Positions 16,903 through 24,932 of a DNA stretch of 52,498 bases are shown piece after piece. Within the stretch, counting starts at the first letter, position 1. Each line of letters starts with the position of its first letter. The notes below the pieces were generated by a model, which was not told the origin of the DNA, ran no database searches, and saw only the letters and a list, made by a program, of their open reading frames with translations. The DNA comes from Sphingomonas sp. GTDB lineage: Bacteria; Pseudomonadota; Alphaproteobacteria; Sphingomonadales; Sphingomonadaceae. The stretch is from assembly GCA_019508115.1 (NCBI GenBank), contig JAEKMC010000070.1, positions 1 to 52,498 of the forward strand. The letters run 5' to 3'. The position numbers and the translations under genes were made by a program.

Positions 16903-18330
16903 TTACCCCTCGTGTACGGCCTTGGTCACCAGGCAGGCTTCGATCCCTTCCGGACCGTCTTCAGCCCCATGACCCGACCATTTGACCCCGCCGAACGGCG
17001 TGTCCGCACCGCCGATCATCGTCGTATTGAGCCCGAGCATGCCGGCCTCGATCTCGCGTGCAATGCGGCGCTGGCGCTTGGCGTCGCGCGTCCACGCATA
17101 AGCGGCGAGCCCGTAGGGCAGGCGATTGGCCTCTTCAATCATCGCCTCCTCGTCGCGGAATGGATTGATCAGGGCGACCGGACCGAATGGCTCGACATTC
17201 ATGATCTGTGCGTCGAACGGCACTTCCGACAGGACTGTCGGCTCGTAGAAGAATCCGCGATTGCCGATCCGCGCACCGCCGGCGTGAAGGCGTGCGCCCT
17301 TGGCCTTGGCGTCGGCGATCAAGCGGTCCATCGCCTCGGGTCGCCGCGGATTGGCCATCGGCCCCATCTGGCTCGCCGGATCGAGACCGTCCCCGACGAC
17401 GATCTTCTGCGCGCGCGCCGCGAAGCCGTCGCGGAAGCGTTCGAATATTTCCTCCTGCACGATGAAGCGCGTCGGGGAGACGCAAACTTGGCCGGCATTG
17501 CGATATTTGGATGTCGCCATCACCTCGATCGCCTGATCGACATCGGCGTCGTCGAACAGGAGTACCGGTCCGTGGCCGCCCAGCTCCATCGTCGTGCGCT
17601 TCAGATCTTCGGCGCAGAGCTTGAGCAGATGCGTGCCGACGATGGTCGATCCGGTGAAGCTGAGCTTGCGGATGATCGGCGAGCCAAGCAGGTGGCGCGA
17701 CACTTCATCGGGCACGCCGAACACGATCTGCGCCACTTCGGGCGGGAGACCCGCGTCGAGCAAACATTGCAGCACCGCGAGAGCGGAGCAAGGGGCCTCC
17801 TCGGCCGGCTTCATCACGACAGAGCAGCCGGCGGCGATCGGAGCGCCCAACTTTCGGCCTGGATTGCCGATCGGGAAATTCCACGGCGCGAAGGCGGCAA
17901 CCGGGCCGACCGGCTCCTTGGTCACGGTGGAGCGCTGGCCTGCCGGGCGCACTAGCGTACGTCCATAGAGGCGAAAGACCTCGCCCGCATAAAAGTTGAA
18001 CAGACCGACGGTCATATGGACTTCGATTTTTGCCTCGGCGACGGTCTTGCCTTCCTCCATCGTCGCGATCCGCGCGATCTCGTCCTGGCGCTCGAGCAGA
18101 AGCCGCGCCGCGCCCTGGAGCACAGCGGCACGCTCATGCGGTGTGGAATCGCGCCAGCGGCGGAAGCCGCGTTTGGCCGTATCGAGCGCGCGATCGAGAT
18201 CGGCGGCATTGGCCAGGGGCAATTCGGCGAGGGTCTCGCCGGTCGCGGGATTGACCACGGCGTGGGTGCGGCGGCCGTCGCCCGCGACGCGCTCGCCGTC
18301 GATCATCATGTAAGGGTTGGGATAGGTCAT
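16903..18330 (-). CDS. NAD-dependent succinate-semialdehyde dehydrogenase-like aldehyde dehydrogenase
   Basis: 475 residues with APWNFPIGN, Glu at about 249 (MELGGHG), Cys at about 283 (YRNAGQVC) and the ending TPFGGVKWSGHGAEDG. It belongs to the SSADH-I/aldehyde dehydrogenase group with the KYRNAGQVC motif, distinct from the GabD at 15134-16621, so the window has at least two candidate semialdehyde dehydrogenases. It is the second gene of a leftward pair with the DUF3237 gene (40 bp gap). The substrate may be a different semialdehyde, such as glutarate semialdehyde or 3-aminopropanal-derived. A decayed fragment of a close relative lies at 47869-48157. Confidence 0.88.
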   Translation of the reverse strand: MTYPNPYMMIDGERVAGDGRRTHAVVNPATGETLAELPLANAADLDRALDTAKRGFRRWRDSTPHERAAVLQGAARLLLERQDEIARIATMEEGKTVAEAKIEVHMTVGLFNFYAGEVFRLYGRTLVRPAGQRSTVTKEPVGPVAAFAPWNFPIGNPGRKLGAPIAAGCSVVMKPAEEAPCSALAVLQCLLDAGLPPEVAQIVFGVPDEVSRHLLGSPIIRKLSFTGSTIVGTHLLKLCAEDLKRTTMELGGHGPVLLFDDADVDQAIEVMATSKYRNAGQVCVSPTRFIVQEEIFERFRDGFAARAQKIVVGDGLDPASQMGPMANPRRPEAMDRLIADAKAKGARLHAGGARIGNRGFFYEPTVLSEVPFDAQIMNVEPFGPVALINPFRDEEAMIEEANRLPYGLAAYAWTRDAKRQRRIAREIEAGMLGLNTTMIGGADTPFGGVKWSGHGAEDGPEGIEACLVTKAVHEG

Positions 18331-18370
18331 TCGCTACTCGCTCGCGAGGGTGTCGAGGCGCGCCGGTCCA

Positions 18371-18856
18371 CTATAGCAGCTTGAAATAATGGATGCGGTT
18401 GGCGTTCGGAATCTTCTCGGCCACGCCGACAAAGACATGCTTGGCGAGCCAGTCGTGCGGCCCGGCGGGCACATCGAACTTGGGACTGACACGCATATAA
18501 TATTCGTCGGGATCGGCGGGCTCGTTGCGGCCCATTCGCTCGGCCACCTCGGGCGTCCTAGCCCAGCGATAGCCACGGCTCTGCAGATAGACGATGGTGC
18601 CGTCCTCCAGTTCGAGCAGATAGCGTGCATCGAAATCGATCACGCCGTCGGGGCGGACGAGCGGCCAGTCGCCGCCGCTCATCGGGACCACGCGGCCCTT
18701 TATTTGCGGTCCGTCGATCGACCCGTCGGCCGCATAGACCGCGAGGCGGGTCGCCCCCATTGTCGTCGGCTCCAGATAACGTGCGCCCGTCAGCGAGAGC
18801 GAAATCGTGAATGCATATTCGAACATGGGCGCGAACGGATGCGGCGCGGACTCCAT
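18371..18856 (-). CDS. DUF3237 domain-containing protein
   Basis: 161 residues. The start MFEYAFTISLSLTGARYLEPTTMGATRLAVYAADGSIDGP and the later GGDWPLVRPDGVIDFDARYLLELEDG and IHYFKLL are the hallmarks of the DUF3237 family, small single-domain beta-barrel proteins frequent in actinobacterial and sphingomonad catabolic clusters. No catalytic function is established for the family. It is the first gene of the leftward pair with the SSADH-like gene and is divergent from the puuC-like gene, so it probably belongs to amine or aromatic degradation. An ATT-rich inverted repeat lies 75 bp upstream. Confidence 0.85.
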   Translation of the reverse strand: MESAPHPFAPMFEYAFTISLSLTGARYLEPTTMGATRLAVYAADGSIDGPQIKGRVVPMSGGDWPLVRPDGVIDFDARYLLELEDGTIVYLQSRGYRWARTPEVAERMGRNEPADPDEYYMRVSPKFDVPAGPHDWLAKHVFVGVAEKIPNANRIHYFKLL

Positions 18857-18929
18857 TCACCTCTCCTCCGAATATCCGGGATCACCACGCGGTCCACGCG
18901 GAAGCGCAGCGATCCGGTGGTGCGGCAGT

Positions 18930-18947
18930 TCATTGATTGATCATCAA
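18930..18947. promoter_or_regulatory. Inverted repeat, candidate MarR-type operator (weak)
   Basis: ATTGAT and ATCAAT (6-bp arms, 5-bp spacer) in the divergent region between DUF3237 and puuC. The left half TCATTGA is identical to the left arm of the strong inverted repeat next to the marR gene at 30556-30573, but the spacing and right half differ, so shared control is only a suggestion. Confidence 0.35.
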
Positions 18948-19114
18948 TAATACATCTGACTAGTTTGTGAAGGGGCTTTCTGCGGCATCCGGCATGCGCC
19001 TTAGGTTCCTGGGAAGAAGCGGCGACGATGGCCGAAGGAAGCGGCAGGTCTTCGGTTCGAACATGCCTCCCATTTCCGGCTTGCCGGTCGCGCCGGAAAT
19101 CGCCATCACAAGCT

Positions 19115-19124
19115 TGTGATCACA
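19115..19124. promoter_or_regulatory. TGTGATCACA operator (site 1), abutting the puuC-like start
   Basis: Perfect 10-bp palindrome TGTGATCACA ending 6 bp before the ATG at 19131. One of nine such sites. Its position on the start region fits repression. The GTG inside the palindrome is itself an in-frame potential start. Confidence 0.75.
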
Positions 19125-19130
19125 GATGGA

Positions 19131-20639
19131 ATGAACGTGGAACAGCTCTCCGACAAGACGCAGATAGCAAGCGCTATCGCCAAACTGGGATTTCCGACCG
19201 AGGCCGTGATCGACGGCTCCCTGACTGCTGCGGCAGATGGGAAGCGTTTCACCAATATCGCGCCGGGCAATGGTCAGCCGATCGGCGAGGTAGCCGCCGG
19301 AAACGCGTCTGACATCGATCGGGCGGTCGTTGCCGCGCGCTCCGCCTTCAAGGACGGCCGATGGCGCGATCTCGCCCCTTACCGGCGGAAAGCGGTGCTG
19401 CACCGGATGGCCGATCTGATGGAAGAGCATGGCGCAGAGCTCGCGCTGTTGGAATCAATCGACACGGGCAAGCCGATCACCGACGCCGCGCGGGTCGACG
19501 TGCCACTCGCTATCGGGACAACCCGTTATTATGCCGAGGCTCTGGACAAGATTTATGGCGAAGTGGCGCCCTCCGCGCCGGGCAAGCTGAGTTATGCGAC
19601 GCACGAACCACTGGGCGTGGTCGGTGCGATCGTGCCGTGGAACTTCCCGCTGCATATGGCCATGTGGAAGGTCGCGCCGGCACTGGCGATGGGCAATTCG
19701 GTGGTGCTGAAGCCGGCCGAGCAGTCGCCCATGACGGCACTTCGTCTGGGGCAGCTCGCGCTCGAGGCTGGGCTTCCGTCAGGCGTGCTCAACGTCGTTC
19801 CTGGTTTCGGCGATACAGCCGGGCGCGCATTGGCCCTGCATGCCGACGTCGACATGATCGGGTTCACCGGATCCGGTTCGGTAGGCCGCAAGCTGATGAT
19901 CTATTCAGCCGAAAGCAACCTCAAGCGTGTGAGCCTCGAGCTTGGGGGCAAGTCGCCACAGATCGTTTTTGCTGATTGCGCCGATCTCGATCGCGCGGCG
20001 GAGGCGGCGGCGTGGGGGCTGTTCTACAATCAGGGCCAGGTTTGCACAGCCGCCTCGCGATTGCTGGTGGAGCACAGCATCAAAGATGACTTCATGGAGC
20101 GCGTGATCGCTGTGGCGCGGACGATCCAGCCCGGCGACCCGCTCGACCCCACCACGCGGTTCGGAGCGCTGGTGAGCGAGCGGCAGATGGAAACGGTGCT
20201 CGACCACATCGCCTCCGCCAGGCAGGAGCTCGGCAGCCCTGTCCTGGGTGGCCGCCGAGTGCGCGAGGAGAGCGGCGGTTTCTTCGTCGAGCCGACAATA
20301 TTCGAGGTGGGCCCCGATTGTCGCCTGGCGCGGGAGGAAGTGTTCGGCCCCGTGCTGGGCATTCTCACCTTCGCCGACGAAGCGGAGGCGCTGCGGCTCG
20401 CCAACGATACAATATTTGGTCTCGCGGCCGGTGTCTGGACGAGTAATATCGATCGCGCACAACGTATGGCACGCGGACTCCACGCCGGCCTGGTCTGGGT
20501 GAATGGCTGGGATGCGTGCGACATCACGATGCCGTTCGGCGGCTTCAAGCAATCGGGCTTTGGCCGCGACCGCAGCCTTCATGCACTTGAGAAATATGCT
20601 GATCTGAAAGCCGTCACCTTCTCCTGGCAGGCTGCTTAA
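19131..20639 (+). CDS. puuC: Aldehyde dehydrogenase, gamma-glutamyl-gamma-aminobutyraldehyde dehydrogenase-like
   Basis: 502 residues from the ATG at 19131. Catalytic Asn in VPWNFPLHM, Glu at about 270 (LELGGKSPQIVF) and Cys at about 305 (NQGQVCTAASR), plus the C-terminal MPFGGFKQSGFGRDRSLHALEKYADLK, are those of PuuC/AldH enzymes acting on aminoaldehydes and gamma-glutamyl-aminobutyraldehyde. It is followed by puuD-like and aminotransferase genes, which supports a role in the Puu polyamine route; substrate range in this family is broad. The frame stays open upstream to a GTG at 19116, which lies inside the TGTGATCACA operator, and no ribosome-binding site is visible for either start, so leaderless or near-leaderless translation is possible. 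Confidence 0.85.
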   Translation: MNVEQLSDKTQIASAIAKLGFPTEAVIDGSLTAAADGKRFTNIAPGNGQPIGEVAAGNASDIDRAVVAARSAFKDGRWRDLAPYRRKAVLHRMADLMEEHGAELALLESIDTGKPITDAARVDVPLAIGTTRYYAEALDKIYGEVAPSAPGKLSYATHEPLGVVGAIVPWNFPLHMAMWKVAPALAMGNSVVLKPAEQSPMTALRLGQLALEAGLPSGVLNVVPGFGDTAGRALALHADVDMIGFTGSGSVGRKLMIYSAESNLKRVSLELGGKSPQIVFADCADLDRAAEAAAWGLFYNQGQVCTAASRLLVEHSIKDDFMERVIAVARTIQPGDPLDPTTRFGALVSERQMETVLDHIASARQELGSPVLGGRRVREESGGFFVEPTIFEVGPDCRLAREEVFGPVLGILTFADEAEALRLANDTIFGLAAGVWTSNIDRAQRMARGLHAGLVWVNGWDACDITMPFGGFKQSGFGRDRSLHALEKYADLKAVTFSWQAA

Positions 20640-20670
20640 AGGCTTGCCAGAAAGACGCGGTATCTCTATT

Positions 20671-20682
20671 CTGTGATCACAG
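20671..20682. promoter_or_regulatory. CTGTGATCACAG operator (site 2) ahead of puuD
   Basis: Perfect 12-bp palindrome containing TGTGATCACA, 32 bp after the puuC-like stop and 137 bp before the puuD start. It implies a separate, co-regulated promoter for the puuD-aminotransferase pair. Confidence 0.75.
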
Positions 20683-20818
20683 TAAGAGATGGCGCGAAAA
20701 CTGGAATATTGACGATGCAGGCTGCTCCCGGGACCCGATTTGCGAAATCCGTGGCCGTGCCGGATGCCCGCTTCCCAGCGCAGGCGCCGCCGCCGACCTG
20801 CGGATACCGCCTGTGACA

Positions 20819-21595
20819 ATGACCGATCGTCCCCTTCTCGGTATCACGGCCTGCACGCGCGTCCTAGGTGCGGAACAGGGACAGACCGTGAGCAACCGCT
20901 ATGTCGAAGCGGCTGCGAGATTTGCCGATTGCGTACCGCTACTGATTCCCGCTCGCCCCGATCTTGTCGATGCCGAGCGGGTCGCATCGCGGCTGGATGG
21001 GCTGTTGCTGACAGGAAGTCCCTCGAATGTAGCGCCCGCTCGCTACGGCTCCGCGGATCCAGGCAGCGGGCCATTCGATCATGGCAGAGATCGCATGAGC
21101 TTGGCATTGATCCAGGCGATGCGCGCGCGTGGCCGTCCCGTCTTCGGCATCTGTCGCGGTTTTCAGGAGCTCAACGTTGCCTGTGGCGGTACATTGGCGC
21201 GTGATCTGGGTGATTTGTCGCGTTCGCTTCCCCATCACGCGCCGGAGGACGTCGCGTTCGAGGCCATGTTCGATCACGGCCATGCGGTAGACCTCAATCC
21301 ACACGGCGTGCTGGCGCGCGCTCTCTCCAGTACACGCCTGCGCGTCAACTCGGTCCATTATCAAGGCGTGGAACGCCTTGGCGAGGGATTGGTCGTGGAG
21401 GCTACGGCGCCGGATGGGGTGATCGAGGCTTTCTCCTCGCCTGCTGGCGACCCGCCCCTGCTGGCGGTGCAATGGCACCCCGAATGGGGGGCCGAAGCCG
21501 ACCCCGTATCCCAAACATTCTTCGCTTTGCTCGGCCGGGCGCTGCGCGGTGAGCCGCTGATGCTTCCGAAGGGAGAGACTCTTGACCCTGCGTAA
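20819..21595 (+). CDS. puuD: Gamma-glutamyl-gamma-aminobutyrate hydrolase (class I amidotransferase-like peptidase C26)
   Basis: 258 residues with the peptidase C26/PuuD pattern: PLLGITACTRV near the N-terminus, GLLLTGSPSNVAPARYG, the nucleophile Cys in FGICRGFQELN and the His-Glu pair in LAVQWHPEW, which complete the triad. PuuD hydrolyses gamma-glutamyl-GABA to glutamate and GABA in the cytoplasm. It sits between a puuC-like gene and a class III aminotransferase gene, with GS (PuuA-like) genes further on under the same operator, so the function fits well. The start may be the ATG at 20819 or a GTG at 20813. Its 3' end overlaps the next gene by 14 bp. Confidence 0.9.
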   Translation: MTDRPLLGITACTRVLGAEQGQTVSNRYVEAAARFADCVPLLIPARPDLVDAERVASRLDGLLLTGSPSNVAPARYGSADPGSGPFDHGRDRMSLALIQAMRARGRPVFGICRGFQELNVACGGTLARDLGDLSRSLPHHAPEDVAFEAMFDHGHAVDLNPHGVLARALSSTRLRVNSVHYQGVERLGEGLVVEATAPDGVIEAFSSPAGDPPLLAVQWHPEWGAEADPVSQTFFALLGRALRGEPLMLPKGETLDPA

Positions 21596-22997
21596 TTACA
21601 ATATCGATCAACTCCGCCAGATGGACGTGGCGCATCATCTGCCCGCCCAGTCCAATTATGCGCTGCAGCGCGACATGGGCGGCAGCCGCATCATCGTGCG
21701 CGCCGAGGGGTCGACCATCTGGGACGGGGAAGGGCGTGCGATGCTCGATGGCATGGCCGGCCTGTGGTGCGTCAATGTCGGTTACGGCCGCACGGAACTG
21801 GCCGACGTCGCGCACGAACAGATGGTGCAGCTGCCCTTCTACAACACGTTCTTTCGCACCGCGACGCCGCCGCCGATCGAGCTTGCCACGAAGCTTGCAG
21901 GGCTGCTGGGTGGCGAATTGCAGCACATCTTCTTCAATAGTAGCGGATCGGAATCGAACGACACCGTATTCCGGCTCGTGCATTATTATTGGAACCTGAA
22001 GGGCCAGAAGCAACGCAAGATCTTCATCAGCCGCCATAATGCCTATCACGGTTCGACCGTCGCGGCGGCGAGCTTAGGCGGCATGGAGTTCATGCATGTC
22101 CAGGGCGACTTGCCGATCCCCGGTATCGAGCACGTCATACAGCCTTACCAATTCGGGGAAGGCTTCGGCGAGGATCCGGAGGCATTTGGCATTCGCGCCG
22201 CAAATGCGATTGAGGAGCGGATATTGGCCTTGGGCCCGGAGCGGGTGGCGGCCTTCATCGGCGAACCCATCCAGGGTGCGGGCGGCGTCATCGTGCCGCC
22301 GGCCAGCTACTGGCCTCGCGTCGAGGCAATCTGCCGCAAATATGGCATATTGCTTGTGTCGGATGAGGTGATTTGCGGCTTCGGCCGGCTGGGCGAGTGG
22401 TTCGGCTTTCAGCATTTCGGCTATACGCCCGACATTGTCTCGATGGCGAAGGGCCTTTCATCGGGTTATCTGCCCATTTCGGCCACGGGGGTCAGCCGCG
22501 AAATCGTGGAGACCCTACGCGCGGCGGATGAGGATTTCGTCCACGGTTTCACCTATTCGGGACACCCGACGGCCGCCGCCGTGGCTCTGCGCAATATCGA
22601 GATCATCGAACGCGAAGGGCTGGTGGAGCGCGTCCGCGACCATGCGGGCCCCTTGCTGGCCCGGGGCCTCGCAACGCTCGCCGACAAGCCGCTGATGGGC
22701 GAGGCCCGCTCCGTCGGCCTGCTGGGCGCGGTTGAGATCGTCGCCGAAAAGGGCACCAATCGTCGCGTGGTCGGCGGAAAGGCGGCGCAGATGGTGCGTG
22801 ACGCGTGCATCAGTCGCGGCCTTATGGTCCGCGCCGTACGCGAAACCATCGTCATGTCGCCGCCCCTCGTCATCACCGACGAGGAGGTTGCACGGCTGAT
22901 TTCGATTGTGGGCGCGGCGCTGGACGAGGTGGCAGACCAGCTCGGCGACGGAACCGTTCCGGCAAGGCTGGCTGAAGACGCCCTGCCGCCGGCCTGA
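21582..22997 (+). CDS. Class III aminotransferase, putrescine/polyamine:pyruvate type (SpuC-like)
   Basis: 471 residues beginning at a TTG with GGGAG seven bases upstream, inside the end of puuD, so it is translationally coupled to it. The N-terminal DVAHHLPAQSNYALQRDMGG, FFNSSGSESNDTVFRLVHYYW, the aspartate in SDEVICGFGRLG and the lysine in SMAKGLSSGYLPISA match the omega-amino acid/diamine:pyruvate aminotransferases such as SpuC and YgjG relatives. It would convert putrescine, or gamma-glutamyl-putrescine, to the corresponding aldehyde using pyruvate. This is notable because no PuuB-type oxidase is present in the window, so the aminotransferase may fill that step. Beta-alanine or other amine substrates remain possible. 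Confidence 0.88.
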   Translation: MTLRNYNIDQLRQMDVAHHLPAQSNYALQRDMGGSRIIVRAEGSTIWDGEGRAMLDGMAGLWCVNVGYGRTELADVAHEQMVQLPFYNTFFRTATPPPIELATKLAGLLGGELQHIFFNSSGSESNDTVFRLVHYYWNLKGQKQRKIFISRHNAYHGSTVAAASLGGMEFMHVQGDLPIPGIEHVIQPYQFGEGFGEDPEAFGIRAANAIEERILALGPERVAAFIGEPIQGAGGVIVPPASYWPRVEAICRKYGILLVSDEVICGFGRLGEWFGFQHFGYTPDIVSMAKGLSSGYLPISATGVSREIVETLRAADEDFVHGFTYSGHPTAAAVALRNIEIIEREGLVERVRDHAGPLLARGLATLADKPLMGEARSVGLLGAVEIVAEKGTNRRVVGGKAAQMVRDACISRGLMVRAVRETIVMSPPLVITDEEVARLISIVGAALDEVADQLGDGTVPARLAEDALPPA

Positions 22998-23064
22998 TCG
23001 CCGGTTGTCAGGCTCGCCCGGGCCTGGACCCTGGGCCGAAGCCTTCGGTTCACCGTCGACAAAA

Positions 23065-23102
23065 CGCTGTCGGGGGAAGGGTGCGCCCTTCCCCCGATAG
23101 CG
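23065..23102. terminator. Strong bidirectional hairpin terminator between convergent operons
   Basis: A 17-bp stem (12 perfect pairs TCGGGGGAAGGG/CCCTTCCCCCGA, then one G-T and four more pairs) with the loop TGCG. AAAA precedes it on the plus strand, so on the minus strand the hairpin is followed by TTTT, which fits termination of the leftward amidohydrolase operon. It also lies 68 bp after the rightward aminotransferase stop. Confidence 0.85.
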
Positions 23103-23128
23103 GCATTCAGATCGTGAGGCCGGGCCGC

Positions 23129-24931
23129 TCAGGGGCGGCGATAGACGACCTTTCCACCTACGATCGTCATCTGCACCTTGGTCTTGCCGATATCCTCGGC
23201 CGGGATCGTGAAGATGTTGCGATCGAGTATGATAAGATCGGCGAGCTTACCGGTTTCGATCGATCCGGTGAGATGCTCCTGGCGCAGCTCGTAGGAGCTG
23301 TTGAGCGTGATCGCCTTCACGGCTTCTGAAAGTGACAGGCCGGGATCGTCGCCAAGCCGTCCGCGATATTGCGGTGGTGCATCGTCGCCGGCCGTCCGGG
23401 TCACGGCGACCTTCAGCGCGTACATTTCGTCGAGCGGATCGACGGGCCAGTCGCTGCCATAAGCGATCCTGGCGCCCGCGCGCTGGAGATAGCCCTCCGG
23501 TTCCATCATGCGGAACCGGTCGGGTCCGAGAAAGGTCTCGGCACCGTCGACCGTATCCACCGCGCGCTTCGCCCATTGGAAAGACAGGACGGGAATAGCC
23601 CCGAGCTGTGCGAACCGACCAAAATCGGCCGGACTCGCAACCTCGTCATGCGCGATGGCGGGGCGGATATCCTTGCCGGGACGACGCTGCCGCAGGATCT
23701 GGATTGCGTCGAGCGCGGTGCGGACCGCCCTATCGCCATCGGCGTGGAGATGCGCGTCTATCCCCTGATCCGCCAGGTCGACGAGCAGGTCAGCCAGTCT
23801 CGGCAGCGGGAAATAGGTATCCGGACCGCGGCTGGGACCTGGTTCCCAATTCGGTTTCTCTGACGTCCCGTGATTAACCAAATAGGGTGCCAGCATAGCA
23901 CCGGTGAAGGCCGGCGCGGTGATCACTCCATCCAGGAACAGCTTGGCGTTGCGCACGGTGATCGTCGGAGCCGGCCCGATCGCACCCTGGTCATAAGTGC
24001 GCGACACGGTTTTCAGCGCGGCGACGATCTTTGCCGGTGCGTCGGACTGATCGGGCCTGATCAGGACCGCGAAATGCGCCCGCGCCGTCAGACCGCCTTG
24101 CTTCTGCACGGTGGCAAATGCCGATATCGTTTCAGCGGATGCTGCGGCGTCGAGGAAAGTGGTGACGCCTTGCTCACGCAGCGCGGCCAGTGCCGCCTTG
24201 GCTGCCGTGACATTTTCGGCCGGGCTAAGCTTACGCTGCAAGGGGTCGATCAGCGACTGGGCAGTATCTTCGAGCAGGCCGGTCGGATTACCCGCCGCAT
24301 CCCGATTGATGCGGCCGCCAGCCGGGTTCGGCGTAGCTTTGCCGATGCCGGCAAGCTCTAGGGCACGCGCATTGACCAGCGTCGAATGGCCGAAGGAGGA
24401 CCCCACCGCGATCGGGCGGCGCGTCTTAAGCCCATCGAGCAATTCGTGGGTGGACGCTGTCGCGCCACCCTCCATGTTCTGCTGGAACCAGTTGACCACC
24501 TCAAGCAGGCGATCGGGCTCCTTGTCCCCATCCTTGTCGAGGCAAGCCTGAATGCGCGTCTGGAATTCGGCAATGGTAAGTGCCGCGTAATTGAGATTGC
24601 AGGTGAGCAATTGGGTGCCGCCGCCGAGCGGATGCATATGGCCATCGACCAAGCCGGGCATCAGCGTTTGGCCGTGCAGGTCGATCGATGTCGTGGCGCG
24701 CCCGGTGAGGGCCCGCGCGCCCGCATCATTACCGACATAGATGATGCGACCTGCACGGATGGCGACGGCACCACGGAAATTACCGCGGGCGCTAACCGTC
24801 ACCACATTGGCATTGCGCAGGATCGTGTCGGCCGGTGCCGGCCGCGGCGGGGCCGCCATCGCGTTCGTGGTGAGTAGCGCTGTACCGCAGAGAAGGGCGA
24901 TCTGGCTCATTTTCGATTGCAGCTGGAGCAT
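23129..24931 (-). CDS. Secreted amidohydrolase (amidohydrolase 3, YtcJ-like)
   Basis: 600 residues. The N-terminus has a signal peptide (about 26 residues, ending TTNAMA-APPRP), so it is periplasmic or outer-membrane associated. The metal-dependent TIM-barrel family is shown by VDGHMHPLGGG (HxH), HLHADGDRAVRTALDA, the AHDEV histidine and GSDWPVDPLDEMYALKVAVTR near the C-terminus. These enzymes hydrolyse amide, carbamate or related C-N bonds; the YtcJ group has few known substrates. The start is one base after the stop of the TonB-dependent receptor gene (TAATATG), so import and hydrolysis are coupled. An internal ATG at 24910 would shorten the signal. A role in splitting the imported amide conjugate is my inference. 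Confidence 0.87.
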   Translation of the reverse strand: MLQLQSKMSQIALLCGTALLTTNAMAAPPRPAPADTILRNANVVTVSARGNFRGAVAIRAGRIIYVGNDAGARALTGRATTSIDLHGQTLMPGLVDGHMHPLGGGTQLLTCNLNYAALTIAEFQTRIQACLDKDGDKEPDRLLEVVNWFQQNMEGGATASTHELLDGLKTRRPIAVGSSFGHSTLVNARALELAGIGKATPNPAGGRINRDAAGNPTGLLEDTAQSLIDPLQRKLSPAENVTAAKAALAALREQGVTTFLDAAASAETISAFATVQKQGGLTARAHFAVLIRPDQSDAPAKIVAALKTVSRTYDQGAIGPAPTITVRNAKLFLDGVITAPAFTGAMLAPYLVNHGTSEKPNWEPGPSRGPDTYFPLPRLADLLVDLADQGIDAHLHADGDRAVRTALDAIQILRQRRPGKDIRPAIAHDEVASPADFGRFAQLGAIPVLSFQWAKRAVDTVDGAETFLGPDRFRMMEPEGYLQRAGARIAYGSDWPVDPLDEMYALKVAVTRTAGDDAPPQYRGRLGDDPGLSLSEAVKAITLNSSYELRQEHLTGSIETGKLADLIILDRNIFTIPAEDIGKTKVQMTIVGGKVVYRRP

Positions 24932-24932
24932 A

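Noticed and set aside
18368-18379. CCACTATAGCAG, similar to the second palindrome class
   Set aside because: Overlaps the last codons and the stop codon of DUF3237, and is not palindromic.
23920-23927. GTGATCAC core within the amidohydrolase gene
   Set aside because: Coding position (GVIT), outer bases do not match, far from any promoter.
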